A DNA stretch of 64,000 nucleotides from Flavobacteriaceae bacterium (GTDB taxonomy: Bacteria > Bacteroidota > Bacteroidia > Flavobacteriales > Flavobacteriaceae), in contig JAENXC010000007.1 in NCBI GenBank assembly GCA_016649715.1, positions 1 to 64,000 on the forward strand, written 5' to 3'. Shown piece after piece: positions 34,583 through 44,000 of the stretch (position 1 is its first letter; every line of letters starts with the position of its first letter). The notes below the pieces were generated by a model that had not been told where the DNA came from, did no database searches, and worked only from the letters and a program-made list of their open reading frames with translations. Made by a program: the position numbers and the translations under genes.

Positions 34583-34789
34583 ATGAAAATCTTAAAAATT
34601 GTATTGCTAATTGTGGGGGTAATCCTAATTGTTTTTGGTCTTTACAACGCATTCGTGCCCCAGGAAGTTTTGGATATTGGCCCCTTGGAGGTCAATGCCA
34701 AAGAAGGTTTGACAAACCAAACTTTAGGGATGATAGGCATTGGTGTTTTAGCCCTGATAGCTGGCGCGCTGCTTAAAAACCGCCGCTAA
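34583..34789 (+). CDS. Small two-helix membrane protein
   Basis: 68 residues. Two membrane segments (about 5-24, VLLIVGVILIVFGLYNAFV, and about 48-63, LGMIGIGVLALIAGALL) join through a short external loop, and the protein ends KNRR, so both ends are probably cytoplasmic. No family recognised with certainty. Single gene between the SDR-DUF2867 gene (divergent) and marC (convergent, 3 bp away). Confidence 0.7.
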   Translation: MKILKIVLLIVGVILIVFGLYNAFVPQEVLDIGPLEVNAKEGLTNQTLGMIGIGVLALIAGALLKNRR

Positions 34790-34792
34790 ATT

Positions 34793-35425
34793 TTAAACAC
34801 CTATCGTCTTAAGAATAGAAATAACGGCTGCGCTAATATATTCTACACCAATTGATATTACAATAAATCCAACGATGCGCGAAATAGCGTTAATCCCGGA
34901 AGCTCCCAAAAATTTACTGATGTAATGAGAGCTTCGCAAAATAATAAAAGTGGTCAGACCCACGGCGAATACTGCCAAAACAACTAATATTATATCATTC
35001 GGTGCGCGATATTTCTGATTGAAGGTGATCAACAATGAAATAGATCCCGGTCCAGCCAACATCGGAATCGCCAGCGGGGTTAACGAGAATTTTTCGCGTT
35101 TGTCCAAATCTTTTTGAACCCGCTTGTTCTTCATTCCTTTGTGTTTGGAAAAAGTTCCCGTAAGCAACGCAAAGCCCGAAGTAACAATTATCATCCCGCC
35201 CGCAATGCGCAATGCGTTCAAGCTTATTCCGAAAAAATCCAATAAATAGGTGCCGGCGAAGAAGGAAATAATTAAAATGGTAATTACGTTTATCGTGGTT
35301 AAAAGTGAAGTCTTGTTTCGCTCTTGCGGGCTCTCATCCCTCGTTAAGCCTACAAATACCGGTACGGTCCCCAAAGGGTTTATCACTGAAAATAGTGCCG
35401 CAAAAACATATAAAAATATATCCAT
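34793..35425 (-). CDS. MarC family integral membrane protein
   Basis: 210 residues from MDIFLYVFAALFSVINPLG; the upstream Met at 35473 adds 16 polar residues and is rejected. Six membrane segments with family motifs VINPLGTVPVFVGLT, RIAGGMIIVTSGFALL and LAIPMLAGPGSISLLI. Despite the name the family is not shown to cause multiple antibiotic resistance; its transport role is unknown. Single gene. Confidence 0.9.
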   Translation of the reverse strand: MDIFLYVFAALFSVINPLGTVPVFVGLTRDESPQERNKTSLLTTINVITILIISFFAGTYLLDFFGISLNALRIAGGMIIVTSGFALLTGTFSKHKGMKNKRVQKDLDKREKFSLTPLAIPMLAGPGSISLLITFNQKYRAPNDIILVVLAVFAVGLTTFIILRSSHYISKFLGASGINAISRIVGFIVISIGVEYISAAVISILKTIGV

Positions 35426-35575
35426 GGTTTTTTTGGCAAAGGACGTTTGGTTTTGGGTTTTAAAGTTTACCAAAACTTTAAATGAAGGTTATCAATGTCC
35501 GTTTGAGCGTTGTTGAAAACTGTTCTTTTCTCACATTACAGTCCTCTATTTTTTTACAGGCTCACTTCAAAAAAG

Positions 35576-35583
35576 TATCTTTG
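35576..35583 (+). promoter_or_regulatory. Probable -7 element of argS
   Basis: TATCTTTG matches TAnnTTTG, 54 bp before the argS start codon. The -33 region is T-rich but has no clean TTG at the right spacing. Confidence 0.5.
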
Positions 35584-35637
35584 CCCTCAAACTCCGAAGC
35601 TTTGGACAAGGAGTATATTTTCTTTTAAAATTTTATT

Positions 35638-37425
35638 ATGACATTTCAACAAAACCTGGAAACCCAAATTAAATCCGCAGTTGAAAAACTGTACGGCGCC
35701 AAACTCGAATCTGTGGAATTACAGCCCACCCGCAAAGATTTTGAGGGCGATATTACCGCCGTTATTTTTCCGATGTTGCGCGTGGTGAAAGGAAATCCGG
35801 TACAGATTGGAGAAGCGATTGGCAACTATTTGGTCTCAACTATTTCGGAAGTTGAAAAATTCAACGTAGTGCAGGGTTTTTTGAATATTGTTTTGAGTGA
35901 TTCGTATTATTTGGATTTCTTTAATTCGGTTGAAGATTTCTCTTCCTTCGGAAAAGTTCCGCAGGGAAAGGAAGCTATGATGGTTGAATACTCTTCGCCA
36001 AACACAAACAAACCGCTACATTTGGGCCACGTTCGGAATGTTTTGTTAGGTTATTCAGTTGCGGAAATTGAAAAAGTCGCTGGAAAAAAAGTCTATAAAA
36101 CACAAATTATCAATGACCGTGGAATTCATATTTGTAAAAGTATGCTTGCCTGGGAAAGATTCGGAAAAGGGGAAACGCCAGATTCAACTGATTTGAAAGG
36201 CGATAAGCTCGTTGGAAATTATTACGTAAAATTCGACCAGGAATACAAAAAACAAATTGAAGTTTTAAAAGCTGAGGGTAAAACAGAAGAGGAAGCAAAA
36301 GTGCAAGCTCCGATTATTAATGAAGCCCAAGAAATGCTCAGAAAATGGGAGGCTGGCGATGAAGAAACCGTAGCGCTTTGGAACAAAATGAACGGTTGGG
36401 TTTACAAAGGTTTTGAGGAAACGTATAAAGCCATAGGCGTTGATTTCGACTTTTATTATTACGAAAGCGATACCTATTTATTAGGAAAGGATATTATAGA
36501 AGAAGGCATAAAGAACGATGTTTTCTTTATGAAAGACGACGGCTCTGTTTGGTGCGATTTAACCGAAGACGGCCTCGATGAAAAACTGGTTTTGCGAAGC
36601 GATGGCACCGCAGTTTATATGACGCAGGACCTTGGCACCGCCGTACAGCGCGTAAAAGACCACCCAGACGTTGGCGGAATGATTTACACGGTGGGCAACG
36701 AGCAGGATTATCACTTTAAAGTTTTGTTTTTAATCCTGAAAAAACTGGGCTACAGTTGGGCTAAAAACCTATTTCATTTAAGTTACGGAATGGTGGATCT
36801 TCCTTCGGGAAAAATGAAAAGTCGCGAGGGAACAGTGGTTGATGCCGATGATCTGATTGCGCAAATGACCGATACGGCCCGAACTATTTCTGAAGAACTC
36901 GGAAAGATTGACGATTTTTTAAAAGAAGAAAAAGAAGCACTTTACCGAATGATCGGTTTGGGGGCTTTGAAGTATTACATCCTAAAAGTGGATCCTAAAA
37001 AGAGAATACTTTTCAACCCCGAAGAAAGTGTAGATTTTCAAGGGAACACGGGGCCGTTTATTCAATACACTTATGCGCGGATTCAATCTATTTTGAGAAA
37101 GGCCGCAGATGTCAGGTTGAGCGCAGTCGAAACCTCTTTTGACGACGAAATCGCAATGCATCCCAAAGAAAAGGAACTTATAAAAATTATTCAGCAATAT
37201 CCCGAAACCATTCAGTTGGCTGCAGCAAATTACAGTCCGGCCTTGGTTGCAAATTATACCTATGATTTGGTGAAGGAATTCAACAGTTTTTATCAAAACG
37301 TGCCTATTTTGGCAACGAAAAATGAAGCTGAAAAAGCCTTCCGCGTGAAAATTTCAAAAGCCGTGGCTGAGGTTATAAAAAGTGCATTTTCGCTTTTGGG
37401 AATTGAGGTTCCGGAGCGGATGTAG
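35638..37425 (+). CDS. argS: Arginyl-tRNA synthetase
   Basis: 595 residues, class I synthetase. Domains: N-terminal Add1 tRNA-binding (1-about 90), catalytic core with the HIGH variant HLGH in SSPNTNKPLHLGHVRNVLLGY, MKSREGTVVDADDLI replacing KMSKS as in many ArgRS, and the DALR anticodon domain (about 460-595) starting QYTYARIQSILRK. Residues 492-500 (VRLSAVETS) are encoded by an in-frame copy of a dispersed palindromic repeat, in a loop between the DALR helices where length varies. The enzyme looks otherwise complete. Confidence 0.95.
   Translation: MTFQQNLETQIKSAVEKLYGAKLESVELQPTRKDFEGDITAVIFPMLRVVKGNPVQIGEAIGNYLVSTISEVEKFNVVQGFLNIVLSDSYYLDFFNSVEDFSSFGKVPQGKEAMMVEYSSPNTNKPLHLGHVRNVLLGYSVAEIEKVAGKKVYKTQIINDRGIHICKSMLAWERFGKGETPDSTDLKGDKLVGNYYVKFDQEYKKQIEVLKAEGKTEEEAKVQAPIINEAQEMLRKWEAGDEETVALWNKMNGWVYKGFEETYKAIGVDFDFYYYESDTYLLGKDIIEEGIKNDVFFMKDDGSVWCDLTEDGLDEKLVLRSDGTAVYMTQDLGTAVQRVKDHPDVGGMIYTVGNEQDYHFKVLFLILKKLGYSWAKNLFHLSYGMVDLPSGKMKSREGTVVDADDLIAQMTDTARTISEELGKIDDFLKEEKEALYRMIGLGALKYYILKVDPKKRILFNPEESVDFQGNTGPFIQYTYARIQSILRKAADVRLSAVETSFDDEIAMHPKEKELIKIIQQYPETIQLAAANYSPALVANYTYDLVKEFNSFYQNVPILATKNEAEKAFRVKISKAVAEVIKSAFSLLGIEVPERM
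37112..37136. repeat. Palindromic repeat inside argS
   Basis: AGGTTGAGCGCAGTCGAAACCT with short flanks: outer arms AGGTT/AACCT and core GAGCGCAGTCGA, which is the inverse of TCGACTGCGCTC in the intergenic element at 11453-11477. It begins at codon 492 in frame and adds no stop. Confidence 0.85.
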
Positions 37426-37428
37426 TTT

Positions 37429-39993
37429 TTAAAACAAAATCTGAAACGAAAAATTTGGTGTAATTCCCAAAGAAACTTCTTCAATTTTATTTACCGAAAC
37501 TTCATTGTTTTCGTTCCTTATCGGAACATATCTGATATTTAAGGTGTTTTCGGTATTCATAAGATTTAAAAGGGCTATGTTTATTCTGGCGTCGATGGTT
37601 GGAGAGAGTTTCCACAGATATTCCGCAGAGAAATCCGTTCGGAAATAGTCTGGCAATCTTTCGCTATTCGGCACGTCAAACCGAATGGTGGTTACGCCAA
37701 CTTCCATTGTGGTTTCGTAATTTTTTATAGGAATAGTATAAGGTTTTCCGCTGTGCCAATTAAGCCCCAAAGCAATTTTCAGCGCATTCCAAGAATAGCT
37801 CCCTGCAAGCGTTGCAGCGTGTTGCATATCTAAATTGTTCGGAAATGTTGTAGGGGAAAGAGTTCCAAATTCATAATCATTTTTGCTGTACAAATAACTG
37901 GCCCAGGCGCTGAAGGATTCTGTTTTTTTATTGATCACAATCTCGGCACCTTTCACAGTATAATTTCCTATGGCTCTTGAAAACCGGAACTGGTTTTGAA
38001 GCCCTTGGTTAGCACTATTTATATCCTCCACGATTTTATAAAATCCTTCCACATTCATAAAAAGTCCATTCTTGCTGTACACAAAACCCGCAGAAGCTTG
38101 TTTGCTTTTAATAATTGATGTGTTTTCTCCGTCAGCCAAAACCCATCGTCTTTTTTCTATACCGAGAAAGTCACTTTCAAAATCGATTCTTTGAGTGGCG
38201 CTTTGGCTTTTGAATTCTCCCAAAACCTCAACAGCGAAACCGTTGCCAAATTTTTGATGCAGGCTCAATCGTGGTTCAATTAAAAATTCTTCAAACTTTC
38301 CGAAATAATTTCCCCGCAAACCCGCGGCGACAAAGGTTTTTTGATTCTTAGATAAATAATTCAATCCGGCGAAAAGTGCATGTGTTCGGAGCACATCTTT
38401 TTCATAATCACGAAAGCGCGGCAGGTTGATATCCTGTGTATTTGCAATGCCAATTTCTGAAAAATGATAGCCTGTTTGAAGTTTTAGATTTTCTGACAAA
38501 ACTACGCTTGCATCCAATTTTAAACCAGTTTCCAACACCTCATTTTTTTGGACTTGTTCCTGGGTAGTGAAAATGTCGCGGTTGATGGCATCCAATGAAT
38601 AATATGTGCCATAAATTAAAGCGGTAGTCTCTATTTTATCATTCCACTTATGGTTCCACGAAACACCGCCAAGCAAACTGCGTTGGTCCAACTCGCTGGT
38701 TTTAGATTGGGAAGTGGTTTCCAGGGATTCATTAAAATCAAGTGAATTGTCAATGTTCAAAAAGTTGATGCGCAGCTTATCTTTTTTTGAAAAATCCCAA
38801 AGCAATTTGGTTCCGAAATCATAAAAACTGAAATTTTCGTTCGTATTTATCGCGATGTTGTTTTGGTTGTTTTCAATATTGGTGATTTCGCTATCCTGAA
38901 AAATCCGTTTTGTATAATTTTTATAAATGGGTGATTCCCAAAGATGGTTGATTGATTTTCGGGCAGCAATCTGAATGCTAAATCTTTCTGAAATGGGAAG
39001 GTCCAAAAACCCGTTTCCGTTTATTAAATTGAAACCGATTCCTGCTTCTGTTTTTGATGAAACAGTGTTTTTTGAACGCATATCCAACACGCCAGAAACT
39101 CCTTCACCATAGCGAATATTGGTGCCGTTTTTATAAAGAGTTACTTTTTTTGTGATATCTGGATTTAATGCGGAAATAAGTCCAAAAAAATGTCCGCTTT
39201 GATACATCTTTATGTCGTCCCAAAGCAGCAGGTTTTCATCGTGCATTCCCCCGCGAATGTTGATGTTAGAGATGCTTTCATCCACACTTTCCACGCCTGG
39301 AAGCGCTTGTGCAATCTGCAACACATCGTTTTCCACTTGTCCTGGTAATAAACCGAAATATTGGGTTGAAAGCAAAATGGATCCGTCTAGGTTTTTGTCA
39401 ATTCCCTTAGTAAAAATGTTTTGGATCATTACGGGCTCAAGCACAGAAACCGAAGGAAACATAAGTAAAGCAGGGCAGTTTGTTGATAAATCTGAAGTAT
39501 TTTTCGTGATTTTAGTATAACCCACAAACGAAACCGTGAAGATTGTGTTTTTGTTTTGAGGTGGAATATAAAAAAACCCTTCGGCGTTCGATATTGTTTT
39601 AAATGAATTAACTTCTGAAATAACGGTTGCCCCTTCCAACGGCAACTGGGTTTCAAAGTCGATTATCCTTCCGCAAATACTGCCCGTATTTTCTTTGGAA
39701 GTAATGGTGATATAACGTTCATTGATACGGTTGTACAGAAATTGCGTATTTTCCTGAAGGTACAAAAGGACGTTCTCTATGGAAGCACCATTTTTTGACG
39801 GAAGTTTCAGTGTTATTCCTTCAACTTCTTCCCGAACGTAGGAAAAGCGCACATTGTGTTCTTTTTCCAAAGTTTCCAAATAGGCCAAAAGAGTAATTAC
39901 TTCGGTCTCCTGCGCTATGGTTTTTGCTCCATAGACACAGAACACCAAAAGAAAAACTAAGACTCTGTAGCTACTTGCTATTTTTGGTTTCAA
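37429..39993 (-). CDS. TonB-dependent receptor with N-terminal signalling domain
   Basis: 854 residues. Signal peptide, then a secretin/TonB N-terminal-like (STN) domain (about 30-100; LEKEHNVRFSYVREEVEGI), a carboxypeptidase-regulatory-like beta domain (about 110-190; GRIIDFETQLPLEGATVISE), plug (about 200-330; GVESVDESISNINIRGGMHDENLLL) and the beta-barrel to the C-terminal FSFQILF. The STN domain plus a FecR and ECF sigma upstream mean cell-surface signalling of the FecA type. The ligand is unknown; no SusD partner is present. It overlaps fecR by 23 bp. Confidence 0.9.
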   Translation of the reverse strand: MKPKIASSYRVLVFLLVFCVYGAKTIAQETEVITLLAYLETLEKEHNVRFSYVREEVEGITLKLPSKNGASIENVLLYLQENTQFLYNRINERYITITSKENTGSICGRIIDFETQLPLEGATVISEVNSFKTISNAEGFFYIPPQNKNTIFTVSFVGYTKITKNTSDLSTNCPALLMFPSVSVLEPVMIQNIFTKGIDKNLDGSILLSTQYFGLLPGQVENDVLQIAQALPGVESVDESISNINIRGGMHDENLLLWDDIKMYQSGHFFGLISALNPDITKKVTLYKNGTNIRYGEGVSGVLDMRSKNTVSSKTEAGIGFNLINGNGFLDLPISERFSIQIAARKSINHLWESPIYKNYTKRIFQDSEITNIENNQNNIAINTNENFSFYDFGTKLLWDFSKKDKLRINFLNIDNSLDFNESLETTSQSKTSELDQRSLLGGVSWNHKWNDKIETTALIYGTYYSLDAINRDIFTTQEQVQKNEVLETGLKLDASVVLSENLKLQTGYHFSEIGIANTQDINLPRFRDYEKDVLRTHALFAGLNYLSKNQKTFVAAGLRGNYFGKFEEFLIEPRLSLHQKFGNGFAVEVLGEFKSQSATQRIDFESDFLGIEKRRWVLADGENTSIIKSKQASAGFVYSKNGLFMNVEGFYKIVEDINSANQGLQNQFRFSRAIGNYTVKGAEIVINKKTESFSAWASYLYSKNDYEFGTLSPTTFPNNLDMQHAATLAGSYSWNALKIALGLNWHSGKPYTIPIKNYETTMEVGVTTIRFDVPNSERLPDYFRTDFSAEYLWKLSPTIDARINIALLNLMNTENTLNIRYVPIRNENNEVSVNKIEEVSLGITPNFSFQILF

Positions 39994-40897
39994 TGGTTAC
40001 TGCTCCGTTATTATTTATTTTATAATTCAATTGAAGGGGTTCACAAATTGATTTTAAGGCTAGTTCAAGATTTTGGTGGGAAAAGGTGCCAGTGAATCTT
40101 TTGGTAGAATCTACATTTTCTAAAGAAACATTTATTGGGTATTGTCTTTCCAGTTCTTTTACAACCATTAGCAAAGGGGCATTTTCAAAACTGCTTTCGT
40201 CGGCAAGCCATACAGGAGAGAGGTTTTCAGAAGGTTTATTAATAACCAATTTTCCGTTTTCAATCTGTATCTTGTTTCCGGCGGGCACTTTTAAAAGTGT
40301 ATCATTGAAGGCAACGCTCACCAAACCTTCATAGCAGGCAACTTCAAAAATCTCATCTCTGGCAGAAACGTTGAACTGTGTGCCCAACACGCTTACGGTC
40401 CCTTCGGCAGTTTTTACGCTAAATTTACTTCCTTTGGTTACTTTGAAATACGCTTCGCCCTCCAAGGAAAGTTCGCGGGAATGGTCCCATTTTTTTTTAT
40501 TATACGTAATTTCTGAACCAGAATTCAAGACCACTTCAGACCCATCGGGTAACGAAAAGGTTTCGGTTTGTGCAATTTCAGTTTTTACAGAAGTATCGAG
40601 AGTTGTGGTATAATAATAACCCGAAAGAAGAAATGCGAATACAGCGGCTACTTTCCAAACAATTGAAAAAACATTTGATTTTCGTAATTGACGGACTGGT
40701 TTTATTTTATTCGAAATAGCCTCAAAATTTGACTCTGAATTCATTTCGGAAACCTCAAAGCCTGAGCTGGCATCGGCAATCTGAACATAGGAAGCATATT
40801 CTGGATCAGCCTTTAACTGTTCCAGTTCTTCCGGAGTGGTTTCATTATTGAGCCATTTGTGCAATAAGTGGTCTTTTTCCATTTTTATTGTGTTCAT
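39971..40897 (-). CDS. FecR-type anti-sigma/sigma regulator
   Basis: 308 residues. A short N-terminal cytoplasmic region (LHKWLNNETTPEELEQL), one membrane segment (about 85-100), then the periplasmic FecR domain (about 110-210; SLPDGSEVVLNSGSEITYNKKW, FKVTKGSKFSVKTAEGTVSVLGTQF) and a C-terminal DUF4974/STN-like domain (LERQYPINVSLEN). It relays receptor binding to the ECF sigma factor encoded 41 bp upstream. Confidence 0.92.
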   Translation of the reverse strand: MNTIKMEKDHLLHKWLNNETTPEELEQLKADPEYASYVQIADASSGFEVSEMNSESNFEAISNKIKPVRQLRKSNVFSIVWKVAAVFAFLLSGYYYTTTLDTSVKTEIAQTETFSLPDGSEVVLNSGSEITYNKKKWDHSRELSLEGEAYFKVTKGSKFSVKTAEGTVSVLGTQFNVSARDEIFEVACYEGLVSVAFNDTLLKVPAGNKIQIENGKLVINKPSENLSPVWLADESSFENAPLLMVVKELERQYPINVSLENVDSTKRFTGTFSHQNLELALKSICEPLQLNYKINNNGAVTIETKNSK

Positions 40898-40938
40898 AGG
40901 TGAAACAGTTCAACAATCTGTTACCCTACCTTAAAGTT

Positions 40939-41448
40939 TTAAACATTCCCAATTTCCTTCCGAAGGGTTGCCAAAGCTTGGCTCATTCTTTTCTCCACAG
41001 CTTTTACTGAAATATTGAGCATTTCAGCTATTTCTGTATATTTTTTTCCTTCAATGCGGTTCAAAAGAAAAGCGGTACGTTGTGCTTCGGTTAGATTTTC
41101 GATGGAATTCTTGAGCTTTTCGTTAAATTCTGTTTCTTCCATCAAAAATTCGGGTGAATGAAAATTTGTGCGGTCGGTTTGAATTTTGGAGTGTTTCAAT
41201 ACTACTTTTGTGTGTGCTACTTCGTTTAAAAAAGCATTGTTGCAAACGGTAAATAAAAACGATTTTGCCTTTTCTTTGGTAACTTTTGCGCAGTTTTGCC
41301 ATAGTTTTAAGAAAGCTTCCTGTACCAAATCGTCCGCCTGCGCTGTGTCGCCACATTTAAAATAGATAAACCGCCAAACTGGTTTTCCGTGGGCTTCATA
41401 CAAAAGGTTGAATGTATTTTCGTTACAGACGTTTTCGGGTTCTTTCAT
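40939..41448 (-). CDS. ECF sigma factor (FecI type)
   Basis: 169 residues. Region 2 (NLLYEAHGKPVWRFIYFKCG, DDLVQEAFLKLWQN) and region 4 (LTEAQRTAFLLNRIEGKKYTEIAEMLNISVKAVEKRMSQALATLRK, read here in part) are clear. It is the first gene of the sigma, FecR, TonB-receptor operon, divergent from the lipocalin-module lipoprotein genes, with a 103-bp region between. Confidence 0.93.
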   Translation of the reverse strand: MKEPENVCNENTFNLLYEAHGKPVWRFIYFKCGDTAQADDLVQEAFLKLWQNCAKVTKEKAKSFLFTVCNNAFLNEVAHTKVVLKHSKIQTDRTNFHSPEFLMEETEFNEKLKNSIENLTEAQRTAFLLNRIEGKKYTEIAEMLNISVKAVEKRMSQALATLRKEIGNV

Positions 41449-41551
41449 AAAAGAGATTGATGGATTTCAAATATATTTAAAAGTTATTCAACTTGCAGGG
41501 TAGGGTAAATTTTAATTAATTTGTTATTAATGTAAAGTAAAGGTCTAAAAT

Positions 41552-43309
41552 TTGAAAAAAATACACTTCTTCCGTCTTTTTGTTTTGTTTTTTTTAAGCC
41601 TATCACTTTTTTCTTGTCAAAAGGAAGAAAAGGAATATATCGATGTACCCAAAGATGAAACCATTACTGCCACTTCACCATTGACTGGATTGTTGTTGCG
41701 ATTGTCCCAAAATCCGGGCACTTATGATGATATAATTGACGGAAATGGCTGCGCTTCGGTGGTGCTTCCCGTGACCGTAATTGCCAACGGACAACAAGTA
41801 ACTATAAATTCACCCGAAGATATATCCATAATCCAAGAAATTTTTAACTTGTTCCCGAACGATACGGATACTTTGGAAATTATGTTTCCAATAACTTTGG
41901 AGCTGTTTGATTATACCCAAGTAACTGTAAATAATCAGGGCGAATTGGATGCCCTTGCTGCCACCTGCGGCGCAAACGACGTTGAAATTGGCTGTTTGGA
42001 TTTTGTTTATCCTATTTCTTTTTTCACTTATAATGCAGATCAGCAGCAAACAGGAACGGTTACTGTTAATAGTGATTCGGAGCTTTTCGACTTTCTGCAA
42101 AATTTGGGTCCTGATGATTTTATCAGTTTAGACTTCCCAATTACGGTAATTCTTGCCAATGGCTCAAGGATGGAAGTTAACAGCAACCAGCAACTTCAAA
42201 CATTAATTGCAGATTGTGTTGCAAATTCCAATAACGACCCGATAGATGTTTCACAGTTTGAAGAAGATTTAACAACCGGCCCATGGTACGTTGAATACTT
42301 TTTTGATGACTATGACGAAACCGACAATTATGCTGGTTATGAATTTACCTTCGCTTTGGACGGAACCGCACAGACAGTAAAAGGAAGCACGGTTACAGCG
42401 GGAACTTGGGCACTGGTGAGCGATTTTAAGTTCGTTCTTTTCTTCGGAACGTATACACCACTGGATAAACTTGATGAAGACTGGGAAATACTTGAGGCCA
42501 GCACCGATTTCATTAAATTGAAGCATATAAGTGGGAGTGATGGTAGCACGGATTACTTGACATTTGGACGCAATCCTAATACAGGTGGAAATAATACGGA
42601 ACTGAACCTTTTTATTGAAAATTTGATAACGGGAAGCTGGTACGTAAACTTGCTAGAAGAGGAAGGAATTGACCATACCGCAAACTTCGACGAATACGAG
42701 TTTACTTTCTTCGGAAATGGTTCTGCAACAGCGGTGAGCAGCAGCAATACCATCAACGGTTTTTGGACCGCTCAAGTTGATAGTGGCAATTTGGACCTCA
42801 TCCTGAATTTTGAAACGGGTACCAATAGTAATTTCGGTGAATTGAACGATGACTGGGATGTGCTGGAGGCCACTCAGATCATTATCAGGCTATCTGATGT
42901 AAGTGGCGGCGGAACGGACTATCTTACCTTTGGCCGTGAACCAAACGGAGGAGGTGGAGGTGGCCCCGATCCACAGGAATTGCGTGATATCCTTGAATCG
43001 GGCACTTGGTATATTGAAAAGTATTTGGACGATGGAGGTGATGAGACTTCAGATTACTATGGATATGATTTCAATTTCTATACCAACCAGACCGTTTATG
43101 CCACCAATGGAATTGAATATGTATATGGAATATGGATAGTTACCGTAACTGGCCAAGAGCTCAATTTTGAATTTGATATGGACAGCCCAATTAACGGAGC
43201 TGATGACCAAAACTATAAAGCCCTGCAGTATACACCAACCTTGGTAACCTTTATTACCCGGAACAGTCAAGGGGAAATTGAAGATACTTTGGTTTTTAAA
43301 AAGAATTAA
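41552..43309 (+). CDS. Multidomain lipoprotein with three lipocalin-like modules
   Basis: 585 residues, apparently from TTG. Lipoprotein signal with lipobox LFSC (Cys at about 22). Two copies of a cystine-bracketed beta domain follow (about 65-138 and 147-222; GCLDFVYPISFFTYN ... LIADC), then three copies of a module of about 110 residues (about 230-345, 350-465, 475-585) with the pattern WYVEYFFDDYDET, YAGYEFTFALDG, GTW, DEDWEIL, and DGSTDYLTFGR. The module resembles a lipocalin-like beta-barrel with acidic loops. Neighbouring genes encode four more copies. Function unknown. Confidence 0.8.
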   Translation: MKKIHFFRLFVLFFLSLSLFSCQKEEKEYIDVPKDETITATSPLTGLLLRLSQNPGTYDDIIDGNGCASVVLPVTVIANGQQVTINSPEDISIIQEIFNLFPNDTDTLEIMFPITLELFDYTQVTVNNQGELDALAATCGANDVEIGCLDFVYPISFFTYNADQQQTGTVTVNSDSELFDFLQNLGPDDFISLDFPITVILANGSRMEVNSNQQLQTLIADCVANSNNDPIDVSQFEEDLTTGPWYVEYFFDDYDETDNYAGYEFTFALDGTAQTVKGSTVTAGTWALVSDFKFVLFFGTYTPLDKLDEDWEILEASTDFIKLKHISGSDGSTDYLTFGRNPNTGGNNTELNLFIENLITGSWYVNLLEEEGIDHTANFDEYEFTFFGNGSATAVSSSNTINGFWTAQVDSGNLDLILNFETGTNSNFGELNDDWDVLEATQIIIRLSDVSGGGTDYLTFGREPNGGGGGGPDPQELRDILESGTWYIEKYLDDGGDETSDYYGYDFNFYTNQTVYATNGIEYVYGIWIVTVTGQELNFEFDMDSPINGADDQNYKALQYTPTLVTFITRNSQGEIEDTLVFKKN

Positions 43310-43368
43310 ACTGAATATTACACGACAATTTTTTAATCAATTACTAATCGCAAAATAAATATTTAACT

Positions 43369-43836
43369 ATGAAAATCCTTTTAAAAGCAATACTTGTAAT
43401 TTTTGTTTACACAGGCTTAGCTATGTCGTGCGATAAAGATGATGACAACAACCAACAGCAAGAATCAACTGTTGCACAAACCATAGATACTGTACAAAGT
43501 GGAACTTGGAAAATCACCTATTTCTTTGATTCCGATCACGATGAAACAGGACATTTTACTGGCTATACGTTTACGTTCAATGAAAACGGCTCTTTAGTAG
43601 CGGTAAATGGAAGTACAACAATTACCGGAACCTGGTCTGTAACGGACAGTAATTCCAGTGGTGATGACGGAGGTTCAAGCGATGTTGATTTCAATATTTT
43701 CTTTGCGTCGCCACCAGATTTTGAAGACCTTTCCGATGATTGGGATATTGTCTCGGTGAGCAATTCAAAAATTGAATTAACCGATGTTAGCGGCGGCAAT
43801 GGAGGTACGGACTTTTTAACATTCCAAAAAATCTAA
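43369..43836 (+). CDS. Single-module lipocalin-like lipoprotein
   Basis: 155 residues. Lipobox LAMSC (Cys at about 21), an acidic linker KDDDDNNQQQ, then one copy of the module seen in the neighbouring genes: SGTWKITYFFDSDHDETGHF, GYTFTFNENGSLVAVNG, GTWSV, LSDDWDIV, and DVSGGNGGTDFLTFQK. It may be the minimal unit from which the larger paralogs grew. A strong terminator follows. Confidence 0.82.
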   Translation: MKILLKAILVIFVYTGLAMSCDKDDDNNQQQESTVAQTIDTVQSGTWKITYFFDSDHDETGHFTGYTFTFNENGSLVAVNGSTTITGTWSVTDSNSSGDDGGSSDVDFNIFFASPPDFEDLSDDWDIVSVSNSKIELTDVSGGNGGTDFLTFQKI

Positions 43837-43855
43837 AACGCCTTCACATCTTCTC

Positions 43856-43890
43856 AAAAAAACCATCCTATTTACGGATGGTTTTTTTTT
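43856..43890 (+). terminator. Intrinsic terminator after the single-module lipoprotein gene
   Basis: AACCATCC and GGATGGTT form an 8-bp stem around TATTTAC, with a preceding A-run and eight or more T after it. Confidence 0.9.
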
Positions 43891-44000
43891 GGCACATTTT
43901 TCAGTGAATTTCTCTGCTCCTCTTAAAAATAATAAATTTTATGGTAGGGTTTTCTTTAGACTAACTGTCTTATTCATATAAAACCTAAAAAGAAACAACC

